A stretch of 13,820 bases of DNA from Zetaproteobacteria bacterium (GCA_021545665.1 JAJRTX010000319.1:1-13820), one strand, 5' to 3'; shown: positions 1 to 8,124, counted from the stretch's first letter. Made by a program: numbers and translations. The notes: generated from the letters alone by a model not told the origin.

Positions 1-675
1 GCAACACATAATGTGGCAACCGTGGCCAGTGCTGCCGAGGAATTGTCGGCCTCGATTGCCGAGATTGCGCGGCAGGTTGAGCATGCCGTGTCAATGTCCG
101 GTCAGGCAGCCAAGGATGCAGAAGGAAGCAATAGCATTATGCAGCGTCTGGCAACGGCGTCGCAGGAAATCGGTGAAGTGATTCAGGTGATTACCGATAT
201 CGCGGAACAGACGAATCTGCTTGCGCTCAATGCCAGTATTGAGGCGGCTCGTGCCGGTGATGCAGGGCGTGGTTTTACAGTCGTGGCCAGTGAGGTGAAA
301 GAGCTGGCTAGTCAGACAGCGCAAGCTACGGAGCGGATTGCCAAACAAATTTCCGATATTCAGTCGGAGAGCCGTGAAGCGGCACAGGTAATCAGTCATA
401 TTGCCAAAGTCATTGGCGATATGAATGAGATTAACCGGAGTATTTCTGTGGCTGCGGAAGAACAGAATAAAGCCACGCATGAAATCGCTCGCAGTGCACA
501 ATATGCCAGTCAGGCTGTGCGGCAGGTAACAGATGTTATCGGAGAGGTTTCGGCAGTTGCCGGGGATACCGGCAAGGCTGCATGTGAGGTGCTGGATGCA
601 TCGAGCAGTATGCGTGGAAAGTCCGAGAGCCTGAATGTGCAGGTGACCGAATTTTTGGATACATTGCGGCGTTGA
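1..675 (+). CDS. Methyl-accepting chemotaxis protein, C-terminal signalling part (5' end outside window)
   Basis: Reading frame 1 is open from the first base, so the gene starts upstream of the window and only about 224 C-terminal residues are present. They form the long coiled-coil MCP signalling domain. The highly conserved hairpin tip that contacts CheA and CheW is visible (EQTNLLALN, then SIEAARAG and GRGF, about bases 205-276), followed by the descending helix rich in Ala, Ser, Gln and Glu. The protein ends in TEFLDTLRR with no NWETF-type CheR/CheB tether. No sensor, membrane or HAMP region can be seen here, so the stimulus is unknown. The stop codon lies 24 bases before the next gene, so it is probably the first visible gene of the chemotaxis operon. 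The distance from tip to C-terminus is close to that of the MCP at 10135-11856, which suggests the same receptor length class. Family assignment is secure. Confidence 0.95.
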   Translation, partial: ATHNVATVASAAEELSASIAEIARQVEHAVSMSGQAAKDAEGSNSIMQRLATASQEIGEVIQVITDIAEQTNLLALNASIEAARAGDAGRGFTVVASEVKELASQTAQATERIAKQISDIQSESREAAQVISHIAKVIGDMNEINRSISVAAEEQNKATHEIARSAQYASQAVRQVTDVIGEVSAVAGDTGKAACEVLDASSSMRGKSESLNVQVTEFLDTLRR

Positions 676-699
676 GGAGAGTGGCGGCAATGTGGCGAT

Positions 700-3600
700 A
701 TGCTTCGTTCTTCCCGTCATGAGTGTGGTTGTGTACGCATAATGCAAACAGATAAACAGCTGTCAGATGCCTGTGAGGATGGGGGTTCGCTGATATCTGC
801 GCAGGCAGATGATGCAGCAGGGCTGGAAAATACGGAATCTCATACCCGGCGAGAATGGATTGTGCTGGGTGAAAGGATAGTCTCGCATCCGCGTTATGCA
901 TTGCTGATTGTCGCTGCACTCATACTAGTTACCTTTGAAAACCATGCTGCGGTGCTGGCCAGCATGGGCATATTTTTCTCGCTCGAGCTAGTTGTGCGTT
1001 TCTGGCTGCAGCGTGCACGCGGATTTTCGGATCGGCGGGAGAGCATTTTTCTTGTGCTTGACGCGCTGGCAACAGTCAGCCTTCTAACGTCCCTGATGTT
1101 ACCCGTTAGTACGCTTTCAAGCGGCATGTATTTGCGCCTGGCTCGTCTGCTTCGCGGTATGTATATGTTGCGGATGCTTAGGGTTTTTCGTTTTCTGACT
1201 TACGAAACCTTTATTTATTCCATGCCATTTTCCATGCTGATTCTGGCATTGACTGCTATGGCCGTGCTGATGCCCGGCAGCGCCCTGTTTATCGGTATTA
1301 TGCTGATGCTCGAAAGTCTGTGTCGCGTGGTGGCCGTGCATCGGACGATCGAGGCAGGGTGGCGTTACCGCGCGGAGCTGGCTTTTGCCGGCTTTGATTT
1401 CATGCTGTGTATTGCATTGCTGAATATCGTGCCGGGATTGGAACCGATATGGGTATTGCTGCGTGCGCTGCGCTTTTTCGTTATGCTTAATCCGCTCGGC
1501 AATTTGCTGAGGGCACTTGTGGCGGTGGTTTCCCGTGATGAAGTACGTAAGGAAAGCGCCATGCTGGCAGGAATGTTTGCACTGTTGATGTTCCTGACGT
1601 CGATGGCGGTGCTGTATCTGTATCCGAAGATGGATTTGAGCGATGATAATGTGCTGGATCATAGTGATTATTCTCCCTGGCAGGTCATTCTGTACAGTTT
1701 TCGTGTTTTGCTGGACCCCGGGACAGCGCCTGCAGATGCCTTTACGCCATGGCTGGCGTTGATATCTATGTTGATTGTGCTGGCCGGTATTTTCTTCTTC
1801 GCACTTTTTGTCGGCCTGGGTTCCAATGTCATGCATTATCTTTTGCAACAGCTGGCCAATTCTCCCTTGTCTGCCAGGGAGAGCATTCTGGTAGCGGGAT
1901 GGAATCATCAGGCCTTGCCGGTGCTGAAAATGTTTGATCGCATGTGCGTGCGATTACGACGCTCATTTGCATCGGTATGGTTGTTTTACGGTGAAGTGCC
2001 AGCCGGTGCACGAAGCATCGGGAGATGGTTGGCTGTACGTCATGTTGACATTGGCGCCAGGCATGTGATGCAAAGCTTTCGTTTGACGGGAGTGCGCAGT
2101 CTGTTCTTGTTTCATCCGCCAGTAGGTGGTGAGGACGGAGTCGATTTTGTGGACTTGCATGCAGTAGCTCGTGAAGCAAGGTCTGGGTATGGTAGCCAGG
2201 GTGTGATGATTGCAGATTCGACCTTGCCGAGAAGCGTGCAGGATGTCTATGACGCATCTCTTGGCATCAGGGTGCTTGATTCTGCTTCGCTCAAGGCTCG
2301 CATGCTTTATCAGATGCATCATTGCACCTATATGCCCGAGCTTGGCGCCCGCATGCTGAATGTTGTTAACGGGGAGGCGGGCCTGCATGCCGTGGTATGG
2401 ACAATGCCATTACGTGTCGCGGGCGTCTGTGTGTTTGTATCGCCAGATGGCGCTGAAGTGTCACTGGAGTCCTGGCTGACACGGTGTTTCGAACAGGGGC
2501 TTAATCTGCTTGCAGCCAGAGACAGTCAGGGGCGTTTTGTCCTGTTTTCCGATCTCTGTCGTTATGTCGATGAGGATTTTAGCATGACCCATGTTGTCGG
2601 GCTGGGTGAAGAGCCATCCCAGTGGCCTGCGATTATGCGGCGTGCGGCGGCAGAGTTATGTACACAGCAGGCGGATAATCCCATTAAGACATTTACATGG
2701 CCGGAAACATGGGATTTGCGCATGATTTTTATTGGCTGGCATGAGGGGTTGCCGGCCATGGTCGAGGAAATGGCTTTGAAGCATCACAAGTTATCCGTTC
2801 ACGTTTTGACACCATGTGATGGCACGGTGCTGGAACAGCGTAGCGGGCGCATGCAGCAGATTGTGGCGCATGCTAGCGTAAACAGCGTCTGTGAGGTTGA
2901 TGTGCAGGTGCATGCCTGGGACGGACTCGACATGCGCGTGCTGATGCCCATGCTGAAAGGATGCAAGGTCATCATGCTTTATCCTGAAAATAGTGATGGC
3001 AATGAAGATTCATGTTTGGAACTGTGGTTCCATGAAGTGGCTCGATTGCTTAACGAGCGAAAGGCAAAGGTGAAGTGGTGGACGCCACCCAAGCTCATGG
3101 TTTTGCCCAGAGCCGCTGAAAACATCGAAACCCTGAGTCGTGCAGCGCGCGGTTATACGCATATTGCCGTTGATATCGGTTCGCCGGATACGTTTCACGA
3201 TGTATTTATGGCCAGGCAATTACTCAGTCGGGCCCGGTTTCACGCCCATCCGGAACAAATGGAGCTTGATAGCGTGGTTTACGATTTCATGCATGTGGTG
3301 CTGAGCGATGCTGTCATTATCGAAGATGTGGATGTGGAGCGCATGCTGGCTGATCATGATGCCGGATGGAGTGAAATATATCAGGAATCACTACGGCGCG
3401 GATGGATTTTGACTGCCTATATGTTGTCTGACAGGGGAACGGAGGTGTCAGGCGTTTATGAGCTGTTGGAGCGCTGTTTCCCTGCCAGTGCAGCTGATGC
3501 AGATAGTTGTATTCATCTGCTGGCCGGTGAGCAGGCGCTGGAGGGTGAGCAGCCCCGACAGTCGGTCAAATGGCTTTTCTGCCGTCGCGGTGTTCTGGCA

Positions 3601-4197
3601 GAGGCGAAGAAGGAAGCCATGGATAATGCTGACGAACAGGCGCAGGGGGGGCGGGTCGATGCTTCGCCGTCCGTTGATGAAGAAGAAAAAGCAAAAGTTG
3701 AAACAACTTCTGCCGATATAGAAGCTGTTGGGTATGTAACGTTGTCTCAGGTGGAGAGTGCCGGGGAGGCGGATATGGCAGACATGGCCATCAAGCCGGA
3801 GGCACATGTGCCGGCAGAGGTGGTTAAAGAGGGGGTGGTTATGGAAGGTCGGGTCTGGCCGGAAGTCGCTGATCATCGGCTGTTGAAAGTCCTGCAGAAG
3901 CAGATAACCGGCGCGCTGGAATTGCTCAATACAAGTACTGAGGAAAGTCTGGTGAAGCTGAGTCAGGCCATGGATCGGGACAGCAGTGGTGAGCTGACAG
4001 AGGATATTATGGGGGCGCTGACAGATTTGCAGAATATTGACCGGGTGATGCAACGTTTGCGCAATGTGGAAAGTTGCCTGGCTGACTGGGCCTCTTCCTG
4101 TGCTGACCAGCAGAGTCATGAAAGCCTGTGGAAAGATGAAGTTGAGAAGCGCTATGTGATGGAGGAGGAGCGAGAAGTGTTAAGGAGCGAGCTATGA
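700..4197 (+). CDS. Castor/Pollux-like ion channel with tandem voltage-sensor-like domains and a C-terminal CheZ-like module
   Basis: A 1165-residue membrane protein. Residues 66-166 form a four-helix unit with voltage-sensor marks: an acidic-x3-Arg in S2 (E96, R100), an Asp in S3 (D121) and an S4-like helix with Arg at 146, 149, 152, 158, 161 and 164. A second, weaker four-helix unit follows (about 171-275; E205/R209, D233, R255/R258). Then come S5 (285-306), a pore loop (about 325-348, LLDPGTAPADAF), S6 (351-375) and two RCK-like nucleotide-fold halves beginning near 394 (ILVAGW) and 672 (MIFIGW). This S6-RCK layout matches the gene at 11961-13820 and the Castor/Pollux/DMI1 family. Residues 970-1055 are an acidic, low-complexity linker. 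The last 110 residues are helical, with D1114-x3-Q1118 as in the CheZ active site. The stop overlaps cheY by ATGA. The start is uncertain: ATG at 742 is an alternative, and neither start has a good ribosome site. Channel family is likely; ion selectivity is unknown; phosphatase role is inferred. Confidence 0.8.
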   Translation: MLRSSRHECGCVRIMQTDKQLSDACEDGGSLISAQADDAAGLENTESHTRREWIVLGERIVSHPRYALLIVAALILVTFENHAAVLASMGIFFSLELVVRFWLQRARGFSDRRESIFLVLDALATVSLLTSLMLPVSTLSSGMYLRLARLLRGMYMLRMLRVFRFLTYETFIYSMPFSMLILALTAMAVLMPGSALFIGIMLMLESLCRVVAVHRTIEAGWRYRAELAFAGFDFMLCIALLNIVPGLEPIWVLLRALRFFVMLNPLGNLLRALVAVVSRDEVRKESAMLAGMFALLMFLTSMAVLYLYPKMDLSDDNVLDHSDYSPWQVILYSFRVLLDPGTAPADAFTPWLALISMLIVLAGIFFFALFVGLGSNVMHYLLQQLANSPLSARESILVAGWNHQALPVLKMFDRMCVRLRRSFASVWLFYGEVPAGARSIGRWLAVRHVDIGARHVMQSFRLTGVRSLFLFHPPVGGEDGVDFVDLHAVAREARSGYGSQGVMIADSTLPRSVQDVYDASLGIRVLDSASLKARMLYQMHHCTYMPELGARMLNVVNGEAGLHAVVWTMPLRVAGVCVFVSPDGAEVSLESWLTRCFEQGLNLLAARDSQGRFVLFSDLCRYVDEDFSMTHVVGLGEEPSQWPAIMRRAAAELCTQQADNPIKTFTWPETWDLRMIFIGWHEGLPAMVEEMALKHHKLSVHVLTPCDGTVLEQRSGRMQQIVAHASVNSVCEVDVQVHAWDGLDMRVLMPMLKGCKVIMLYPENSDGNEDSCLELWFHEVARLLNERKAKVKWWTPPKLMVLPRAAENIETLSRAARGYTHIAVDIGSPDTFHDVFMARQLLSRARFHAHPEQMELDSVVYDFMHVVLSDAVIIEDVDVERMLADHDAGWSEIYQESLRRGWILTAYMLSDRGTEVSGVYELLERCFPASAADADSCIHLLAGEQALEGEQPRQSVKWLFCRRGVLAEAKKEAMDNADEQAQGGRVDASPSVDEEEKAKVETTSADIEAVGYVTLSQVESAGEADMADMAIKPEAHVPAEVVKEGVVMEGRVWPEVADHRLLKVLQKQITGALELLNTSTEESLVKLSQAMDRDSSGELTEDIMGALTDLQNIDRVMQRLRNVESCLADWASSCADQQSHESLWKDEVEKRYVMEEEREVLRSEL

Positions 4198-4574
4198 GCG
4201 GGACGCCACGCATATTGATTGTAGAGGACTCAACAATGGTTCGGATTACAGTGAAGCGGACGTTGGCTGCTGTTGATTTTGAGGTGACTGAAGCGCGTGA
4301 TGGCGTGGAGGGACTGACTAAGGCAAAGGAATCGCTGGGAAAGCCTTATGATCTTGTACTGACAGATTTGAACATGCCGAATATGGATGGTCTGTCCATG
4401 ATTCAGGAGATGCGCCAAATCCCGGCCTATGCTGAAACGCCTATTGTCATACTTACCACGGAATCAGGAGAAGACAAGAAAAGCATTGGGCATGAATCAG
4501 GTGTTTCGGCCTGGCTGGTGAAACCGTTTGAACCGGATGAACTTGTTGAAATGGTAGGTGGCATGCTGTTCTGA
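4194..4574 (+). CDS. cheY: Chemotaxis response regulator CheY (single receiver domain)
   Basis: A 126-residue stand-alone receiver with no output domain, the form that binds the flagellar motor switch after phosphorylation by CheA. The acidic pocket is E11/D12, the phospho-acceptor is D58 (LTDLNMPNMDG), and the switch residues T88 and K110 (WLVKPF) keep the Asp-Thr-Lys spacing of E. coli CheY (57/87/109) exactly, shifted by one. The start is well supported by AAGGAG at 4182-4187, six bases before the ATG, and by the four-base ATGA overlap with the upstream channel gene. That overlap implies translational coupling, so the channel/CheZ-like protein and CheY are probably made in fixed proportion. 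Naming it cheY rather than a generic receiver rests on its place between channel/CheZ and cheA; whether it binds FliM or acts as a phosphate sink cannot be told from sequence alone. Confidence 0.93.
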   Translation: MSGTPRILIVEDSTMVRITVKRTLAAVDFEVTEARDGVEGLTKAKESLGKPYDLVLTDLNMPNMDGLSMIQEMRQIPAYAETPIVILTTESGEDKKSIGHESGVSAWLVKPFEPDELVEMVGGMLF

Positions 4575-4608
4575 GAGTAGCCGGATATCAAGGATATGGA
4601 GGATTGCA

Positions 4609-7488
4609 ATGGATAAGGAACTGCTTGCTGAATTTTTATTGGAAAGCAATGAAAACATGTCAACTATTGAACAGCAGTTGATGGACCTGGAGAGCAACCC
4701 CGGAAATGCTTCCCTGCTCGATGCCATTTTCAGAACCATTCATACCGTTAAGGGCAGTTGTGGCTTTATTGGCCTGAAACGCCTGGAGCAGGTTGCCCAT
4801 GCCGGCGAGAATGTTTTGGGCAAGATGCGATCCCATGCCGGTTCGGTTACACCTGACATTATTTCGTTATTACTCGAGTGCGCGGATACCATTCAGGTGA
4901 TTCTTCATGAGCTTCAAGAGCATGGTAGCGAGCCTGAGGAGGATCATACAGCACTGATTGGCAGGCTGCATGAAGCAGAGGCCATGATTGGGATTGCATC
5001 TCAGCAGGATGGCAGCGAAGGAGATTGTGACAAGGCTGTTCCTGCCTGGCTGGCCGATTTTCCGGATGAGGCTGGGAAACTATTGCAGGATAGTCTGGAA
5101 ACACCCGAGAAGGTGTTGCAGGCCGGTTTTAATGTCATCAAAGCCATTGATGGTATTGCAGCGCCCCGGGCGCTGAAAATCCTCGGAGCAGCCAAAGCGG
5201 CTGCTGGCAAGGTTAGGCATGAGGAGGAAATCACGGAGCAGGTGGACTGCGCCAAACCGGACAGGGAGGTGGCTACAGCCGACGTTGTTGTTGCACCGAC
5301 ATTAAAAGTTGCTGCGAGAAATGAGGTCGGGACTGAGTCCACAGCTGAAAAGCCTCCCTCGTTGGCGCCTCAGGTTGCTGAAACCATTCGTGTGAATGTG
5401 TCGCTGCTTGATTCTCTGATGAATCAGGTGGGCGAGCTGGTGTTGACGCGCAATCGACTGTTGCAACTGGCTTCGTCACTGAGCACCAGGGCCCTGAGTG
5501 AAGAAGGAGAAGCGCTGGATGCATTCAAGGCGCTGTTGCCACTGAGCAGGGAACTGAATCACATTACGGAAAGCTTGCAGGATCAGCTATTGAAAACACG
5601 CATGCAACCGGTATCCACTATTTGGGGGAGTGTGCCGAGGATTGTGCGGGATATTGGTAAACAGTTAGACAAGAAAATTCGTGTTGTCATGGAAGGTCAG
5701 GATACCGAACTTGACCGGACGATATTAACTGCATTAAAGGATCCTCTGACGCATATTATTCGTAACAGTTGCGACCATGGTATTGAGCTGCCCCGGCATC
5801 GTGTTCAGGCCGGCAAAGCGGAGACAGGCACGGTGACATTAAAGGCGTCCCAGGAGGCAGGTTCCATTCTCATCACTATCAGCGATGATGGTGGTGGCAT
5901 CGATGCCGGGAAAGTCAAGCGGAAAGCTATTGATATGGGGGTGCTGGAGACGAGTATGTCATCTCTCAGTGATGCTGCAGCACTGCAGTTTGTTTTCCAT
6001 CCGGGTCTTTCAACGGCCGAAAAAGTTAGTAACTTTTCAGGACGTGGTGTTGGCATGGATGTAGTAAAAAATGCCATCGAAAAGGTCGGGGGAAGCGTAG
6101 ATATCCAGAGTGAGCTCGGTGTCGGCACGACATTGTCTATCCGGATACCCCTGACGATGGCCATTATTTCCGGCATGCTGGTGAAATGTTCCGGACAGTT
6201 GTATGCCTTGCCACAAATCAGTGTGCAGGAACTGCTGGCAGCCGATGCTGATTCGCCTCACTGGTGCATGGTTGCCGGCAAGCCGTTTTTCCGTTTAAGA
6301 GGTCAGTTGTTGCCCGTTATTTGGCTTGGGGACGCGCTTGAGTTGCCGGGCGAACGTACAGAACGGGGCAGTATTGTCGTGATCAATGCCGGCAATCGTC
6401 GTGTTGGTGTGCTGGTGGATGACATATTCGGTGCCGAGGAACTCGTTGTGAAGCCATTGGGAATGCATTTCTCAGGAACCGATGTGTTCGGCGGATGCTC
6501 GATTCTTGGCGATGGCAGTGTGGTTCCTATTTTGGAGTGTAATGGTCTGATACATCGAATGAATATTCCGGTTGAAGCAGAAGGGGCCGGCAATATGTCT
6601 GTAGTACAGCATCAGGATAATGAAAGCGATAAGCAGTACACCCTGGTGTTCGTTGCATCCGGCAAACGTTATGCTATTCCCATGCTGCTGGTTGAGCGGT
6701 TGGAGATGGTCGAAGCCAGAGATGTTGAACAGGCGGGCAACAGGGAAGTGCTGCAGTATCGCGGACAGGTAACCCCCGTACTGCGTTGGAACCGGATTGT
6801 GGATGCCGAAGAAATACATGGAGATGAGCTTTGTTGCCTAATTATCGCGGACAATAACAAACGCATGTGTCTGCAGGTGGACAGGATCGAGGATATTCTT
6901 GAAACCGAGCTGCATATCAGCATGAAGTCTTCGATGCATCTGTTCCTTGGTACGGCAGTGATTCAGGGCAAGGCAACGGCGGTCGTTGATGTATTTGAAT
7001 TGTTGAAACTGGCCAACCCCGACTGGTTTAGCGGAAAGGAGGATATGCATGAGCGTCGCAGCGTGTTGTTTGTCGAGGATGCGCCATTTTTCCGAACTAT
7101 GTTAACACCGGTTCTGGAAAGCCAGAATTTTGAAGTCTGGCATGCCGGCGATGGCCAGGAAGCATGTGAAATATTGGCAGAGAAGATTCCGGATATTGTA
7201 TTGACGGATATCGAGATGCCTCGCATGGATGGCTATGAACTGGCCAGGCGCATCCAGCAGAACGAACGATTCGAGAGGATTCCTGTTGTTGCTATTGCAT
7301 CATCTCCTCCGGCAGAGGATGATGAACGCAGACGATTGTTTGATGTTGTACTCAGCAAGACCGACAGGGATGCACTGACGGCCTATTTATCGAAAATCAA
7401 TCAGTCGCAGTTCCAGATGAGCAGTGAGGATAAGGATGCTGTCGTTTTCAGTGGCCCGGTGCTGGTTGGAGGCAGGTCCGGTGAATAA
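4609..7488 (+). CDS. cheA: Hybrid chemotaxis histidine kinase CheA with two CheW-like domains and a C-terminal receiver
   Basis: A 959-residue soluble kinase. The HPt domain occupies about 1-125 with phospho-accepting H45 (IHTVKGS). Residues 130-255 are a variable, Ala/Glu-rich linker with no P2 domain I recognise. The dimerisation helices begin near 262 (LLDSLMNQVGEL). The ATP-binding domain shows the N box (N386, RNSCDHG), the G1 box (DDGGG at 426-430) and the RGVGMD loop at 479-484. A first CheW-like P5 domain spans about 516-650, a second about 675-805, and a receiver about 815-930 with E823/D824, phospho-acceptor D867 and K917. The start at 4609 is chosen because GGAGG (4598-4602) lies six bases upstream; an in-frame ATG at 4558 overlaps cheY and lacks this. 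E. coli CheA is about 650 residues, and the excess is the second CheW-like domain plus the receiver. The receiver may act as a phosphate sink or internal brake (inference). Confidence 0.95.
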   Translation: MDKELLAEFLLESNENMSTIEQQLMDLESNPGNASLLDAIFRTIHTVKGSCGFIGLKRLEQVAHAGENVLGKMRSHAGSVTPDIISLLLECADTIQVILHELQEHGSEPEEDHTALIGRLHEAEAMIGIASQQDGSEGDCDKAVPAWLADFPDEAGKLLQDSLETPEKVLQAGFNVIKAIDGIAAPRALKILGAAKAAAGKVRHEEEITEQVDCAKPDREVATADVVVAPTLKVAARNEVGTESTAEKPPSLAPQVAETIRVNVSLLDSLMNQVGELVLTRNRLLQLASSLSTRALSEEGEALDAFKALLPLSRELNHITESLQDQLLKTRMQPVSTIWGSVPRIVRDIGKQLDKKIRVVMEGQDTELDRTILTALKDPLTHIIRNSCDHGIELPRHRVQAGKAETGTVTLKASQEAGSILITISDDGGGIDAGKVKRKAIDMGVLETSMSSLSDAAALQFVFHPGLSTAEKVSNFSGRGVGMDVVKNAIEKVGGSVDIQSELGVGTTLSIRIPLTMAIISGMLVKCSGQLYALPQISVQELLAADADSPHWCMVAGKPFFRLRGQLLPVIWLGDALELPGERTERGSIVVINAGNRRVGVLVDDIFGAEELVVKPLGMHFSGTDVFGGCSILGDGSVVPILECNGLIHRMNIPVEAEGAGNMSVVQHQDNESDKQYTLVFVASGKRYAIPMLLVERLEMVEARDVEQAGNREVLQYRGQVTPVLRWNRIVDAEEIHGDELCCLIIADNNKRMCLQVDRIEDILETELHISMKSSMHLFLGTAVIQGKATAVVDVFELLKLANPDWFSGKEDMHERRSVLFVEDAPFFRTMLTPVLESQNFEVWHAGDGQEACEILAEKIPDIVLTDIEMPRMDGYELARRIQQNERFERIPVVAIASSPPAEDDERRRLFDVVLSKTDRDALTAYLSKINQSQFQMSSEDKDAVVFSGPVLVGGRSGE

Positions 7489-7972
7489 TGCATTGGGAGA
7501 TTTGTTTAGCTGTCGTGTAGGGGAGCAATGGCTGGGTTTACCGGTCGATCAGGTGCTGGAGGTAGTAAACCACCACCAGGTAACGCCTATGCCGTTTTCA
7601 CCACCTTATATTCTTGGTTTGATGAACTTGCGAGGGCAGATTATTACGCAGGTCGATGTGCGAGTGCTAACAGGTCTGGATGTGTCGAAACGGCAGCAAC
7701 GTGTATATGTGGTTATTGTACGCTCCGGGCCGGGTGAAAGCATAGGACTTGTCGTTGACGAAGTCGGAGCAGTAGGAGGGGACGACATGTCTGCATATGA
7801 AAAAATACCCGACACCCTTGCATCAGTCTGGCAAAAAGTTGGTGAAGGAGTGATCAAGGATAACGGTCGCGTCATGGTTATTGTGAATGTGGATCGCCTG
7901 CTGGAACTTAGCCTGCCGTCTGGCCACGGCTATATTGATTGCGAAAACCCTCCAGATGTTGTGCTCCATTGA
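7481..7972 (+). CDS. cheW: Chemotaxis adaptor protein CheW
   Basis: A 163-residue CheW-fold protein that links MCP tips to the CheA P5 domain in the signalling array. The typical features are an early LPVDQVLEVV segment (20-29), the core receptor/kinase contact motif NLRGQI (49-54) followed by a V-D-V-R strand, and GLVVDEVG (89-97). The start is a GTG at 7481, picked because GGAGG at 7468-7472 is eight bases upstream and because it overlaps the cheA stop by eight bases; an upstream in-frame ATG at 7424 would add 19 residues that read as a shadow of the cheA C-terminus. The protein extends slightly past the usual CheW end with a tail of about 15 residues (from HGYIDCENP) of unknown role. It is the last gene before a 152-base gap, so it may close one transcription unit. 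Confidence 0.94.
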   Translation: MNNALGDLFSCRVGEQWLGLPVDQVLEVVNHHQVTPMPFSPPYILGLMNLRGQIITQVDVRVLTGLDVSKRQQRVYVVIVRSGPGESIGLVVDEVGAVGGDDMSAYEKIPDTLASVWQKVGEGVIKDNGRVMVIVNVDRLLELSLPSGHGYIDCENPPDVVLH

Positions 7973-8124
7973 AACCTGAAGCCGCTCAGTGATTGTGCTT
8001 ATAATTCCAGGGGAAATGACTATAATGTGTTTTTGTCTGAATGGCTTGGTTAGAGGTGAAGCTCTGAAGCTCTGAAGCTCTGAAGCTCTGAAGCTCTTTC
8101 TTTTTGTTATCAGCAATAAATTAA
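7973..8124 (+). promoter_or_regulatory. Intergenic leader of cheB with two TATAAT-type -10 boxes
   Basis: This is the only sizeable gap between same-strand genes in the locus. It holds two exact TATAAT hexamers, at 8000-8005 and 8021-8026. The second has a weak TTATAA upstream at 7999-8004 with a 16-base spacer. No convincing TTGACA-type -35 box is seen, so sigma-70 use is only a suggestion. If the second box is used, transcription would begin near 8033 and the leader would contain the five 8-base repeats. No rho-independent terminator for cheW was seen. No recognisable riboswitch or RNA gene. Confidence 0.45.
8058..8097. repeat. Tandem repeat, 5 x GAAGCTCT
   Basis: Five perfect head-to-tail copies of the 8-base unit GAAGCTCT lie 28 bases before the cheB ATG and about 32 bases after a TATAAT box. 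Each unit contains the self-complementary AGCT, so copies can pair with each other. The repeat is noncoding in the accepted annotation. Perfect short tandem repeats of this sort commonly change copy number by strand slippage; here that would change the leader length in steps of 8. Confidence 0.97.

Noticed and set aside
91..747. 218-codon minus-strand frame opposite the first MCP
   Set aside because: The plus strand encodes an unmistakable MCP hairpin; the minus frame is a shadow with odd Cys/His-rich composition.
1117..1908. 263-codon open frame on the minus strand inside the channel gene
   Set aside because: Composition is His/Gln-rich with no hydrophobic or domain pattern; it is the complement of codons for the membrane helices on the plus strand, whose product shows clear family features.
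3448..4119. 223-codon minus-strand frame opposite the channel C-terminus
   Set aside because: No ribosome site or recognisable motif; the plus-strand frame runs through to the coupled cheY overlap.
4558..4608. Longer CheA starting at ATG 4558
   Set aside because: It would lie inside the end of cheY with no ribosome site; ATG 4609 has GGAGG six bases upstream and begins right at the HPt helix.
7424..7480. Longer CheW starting at the ATG at 7424
   Set aside because: The added residues overlap cheA in another frame and lack CheW character, whereas GTG 7481 has GGAGG at the right distance.
8058..8097. Short CRISPR-like array
   Set aside because: The 8-base units are directly adjacent with no spacers, so it is a simple tandem repeat.
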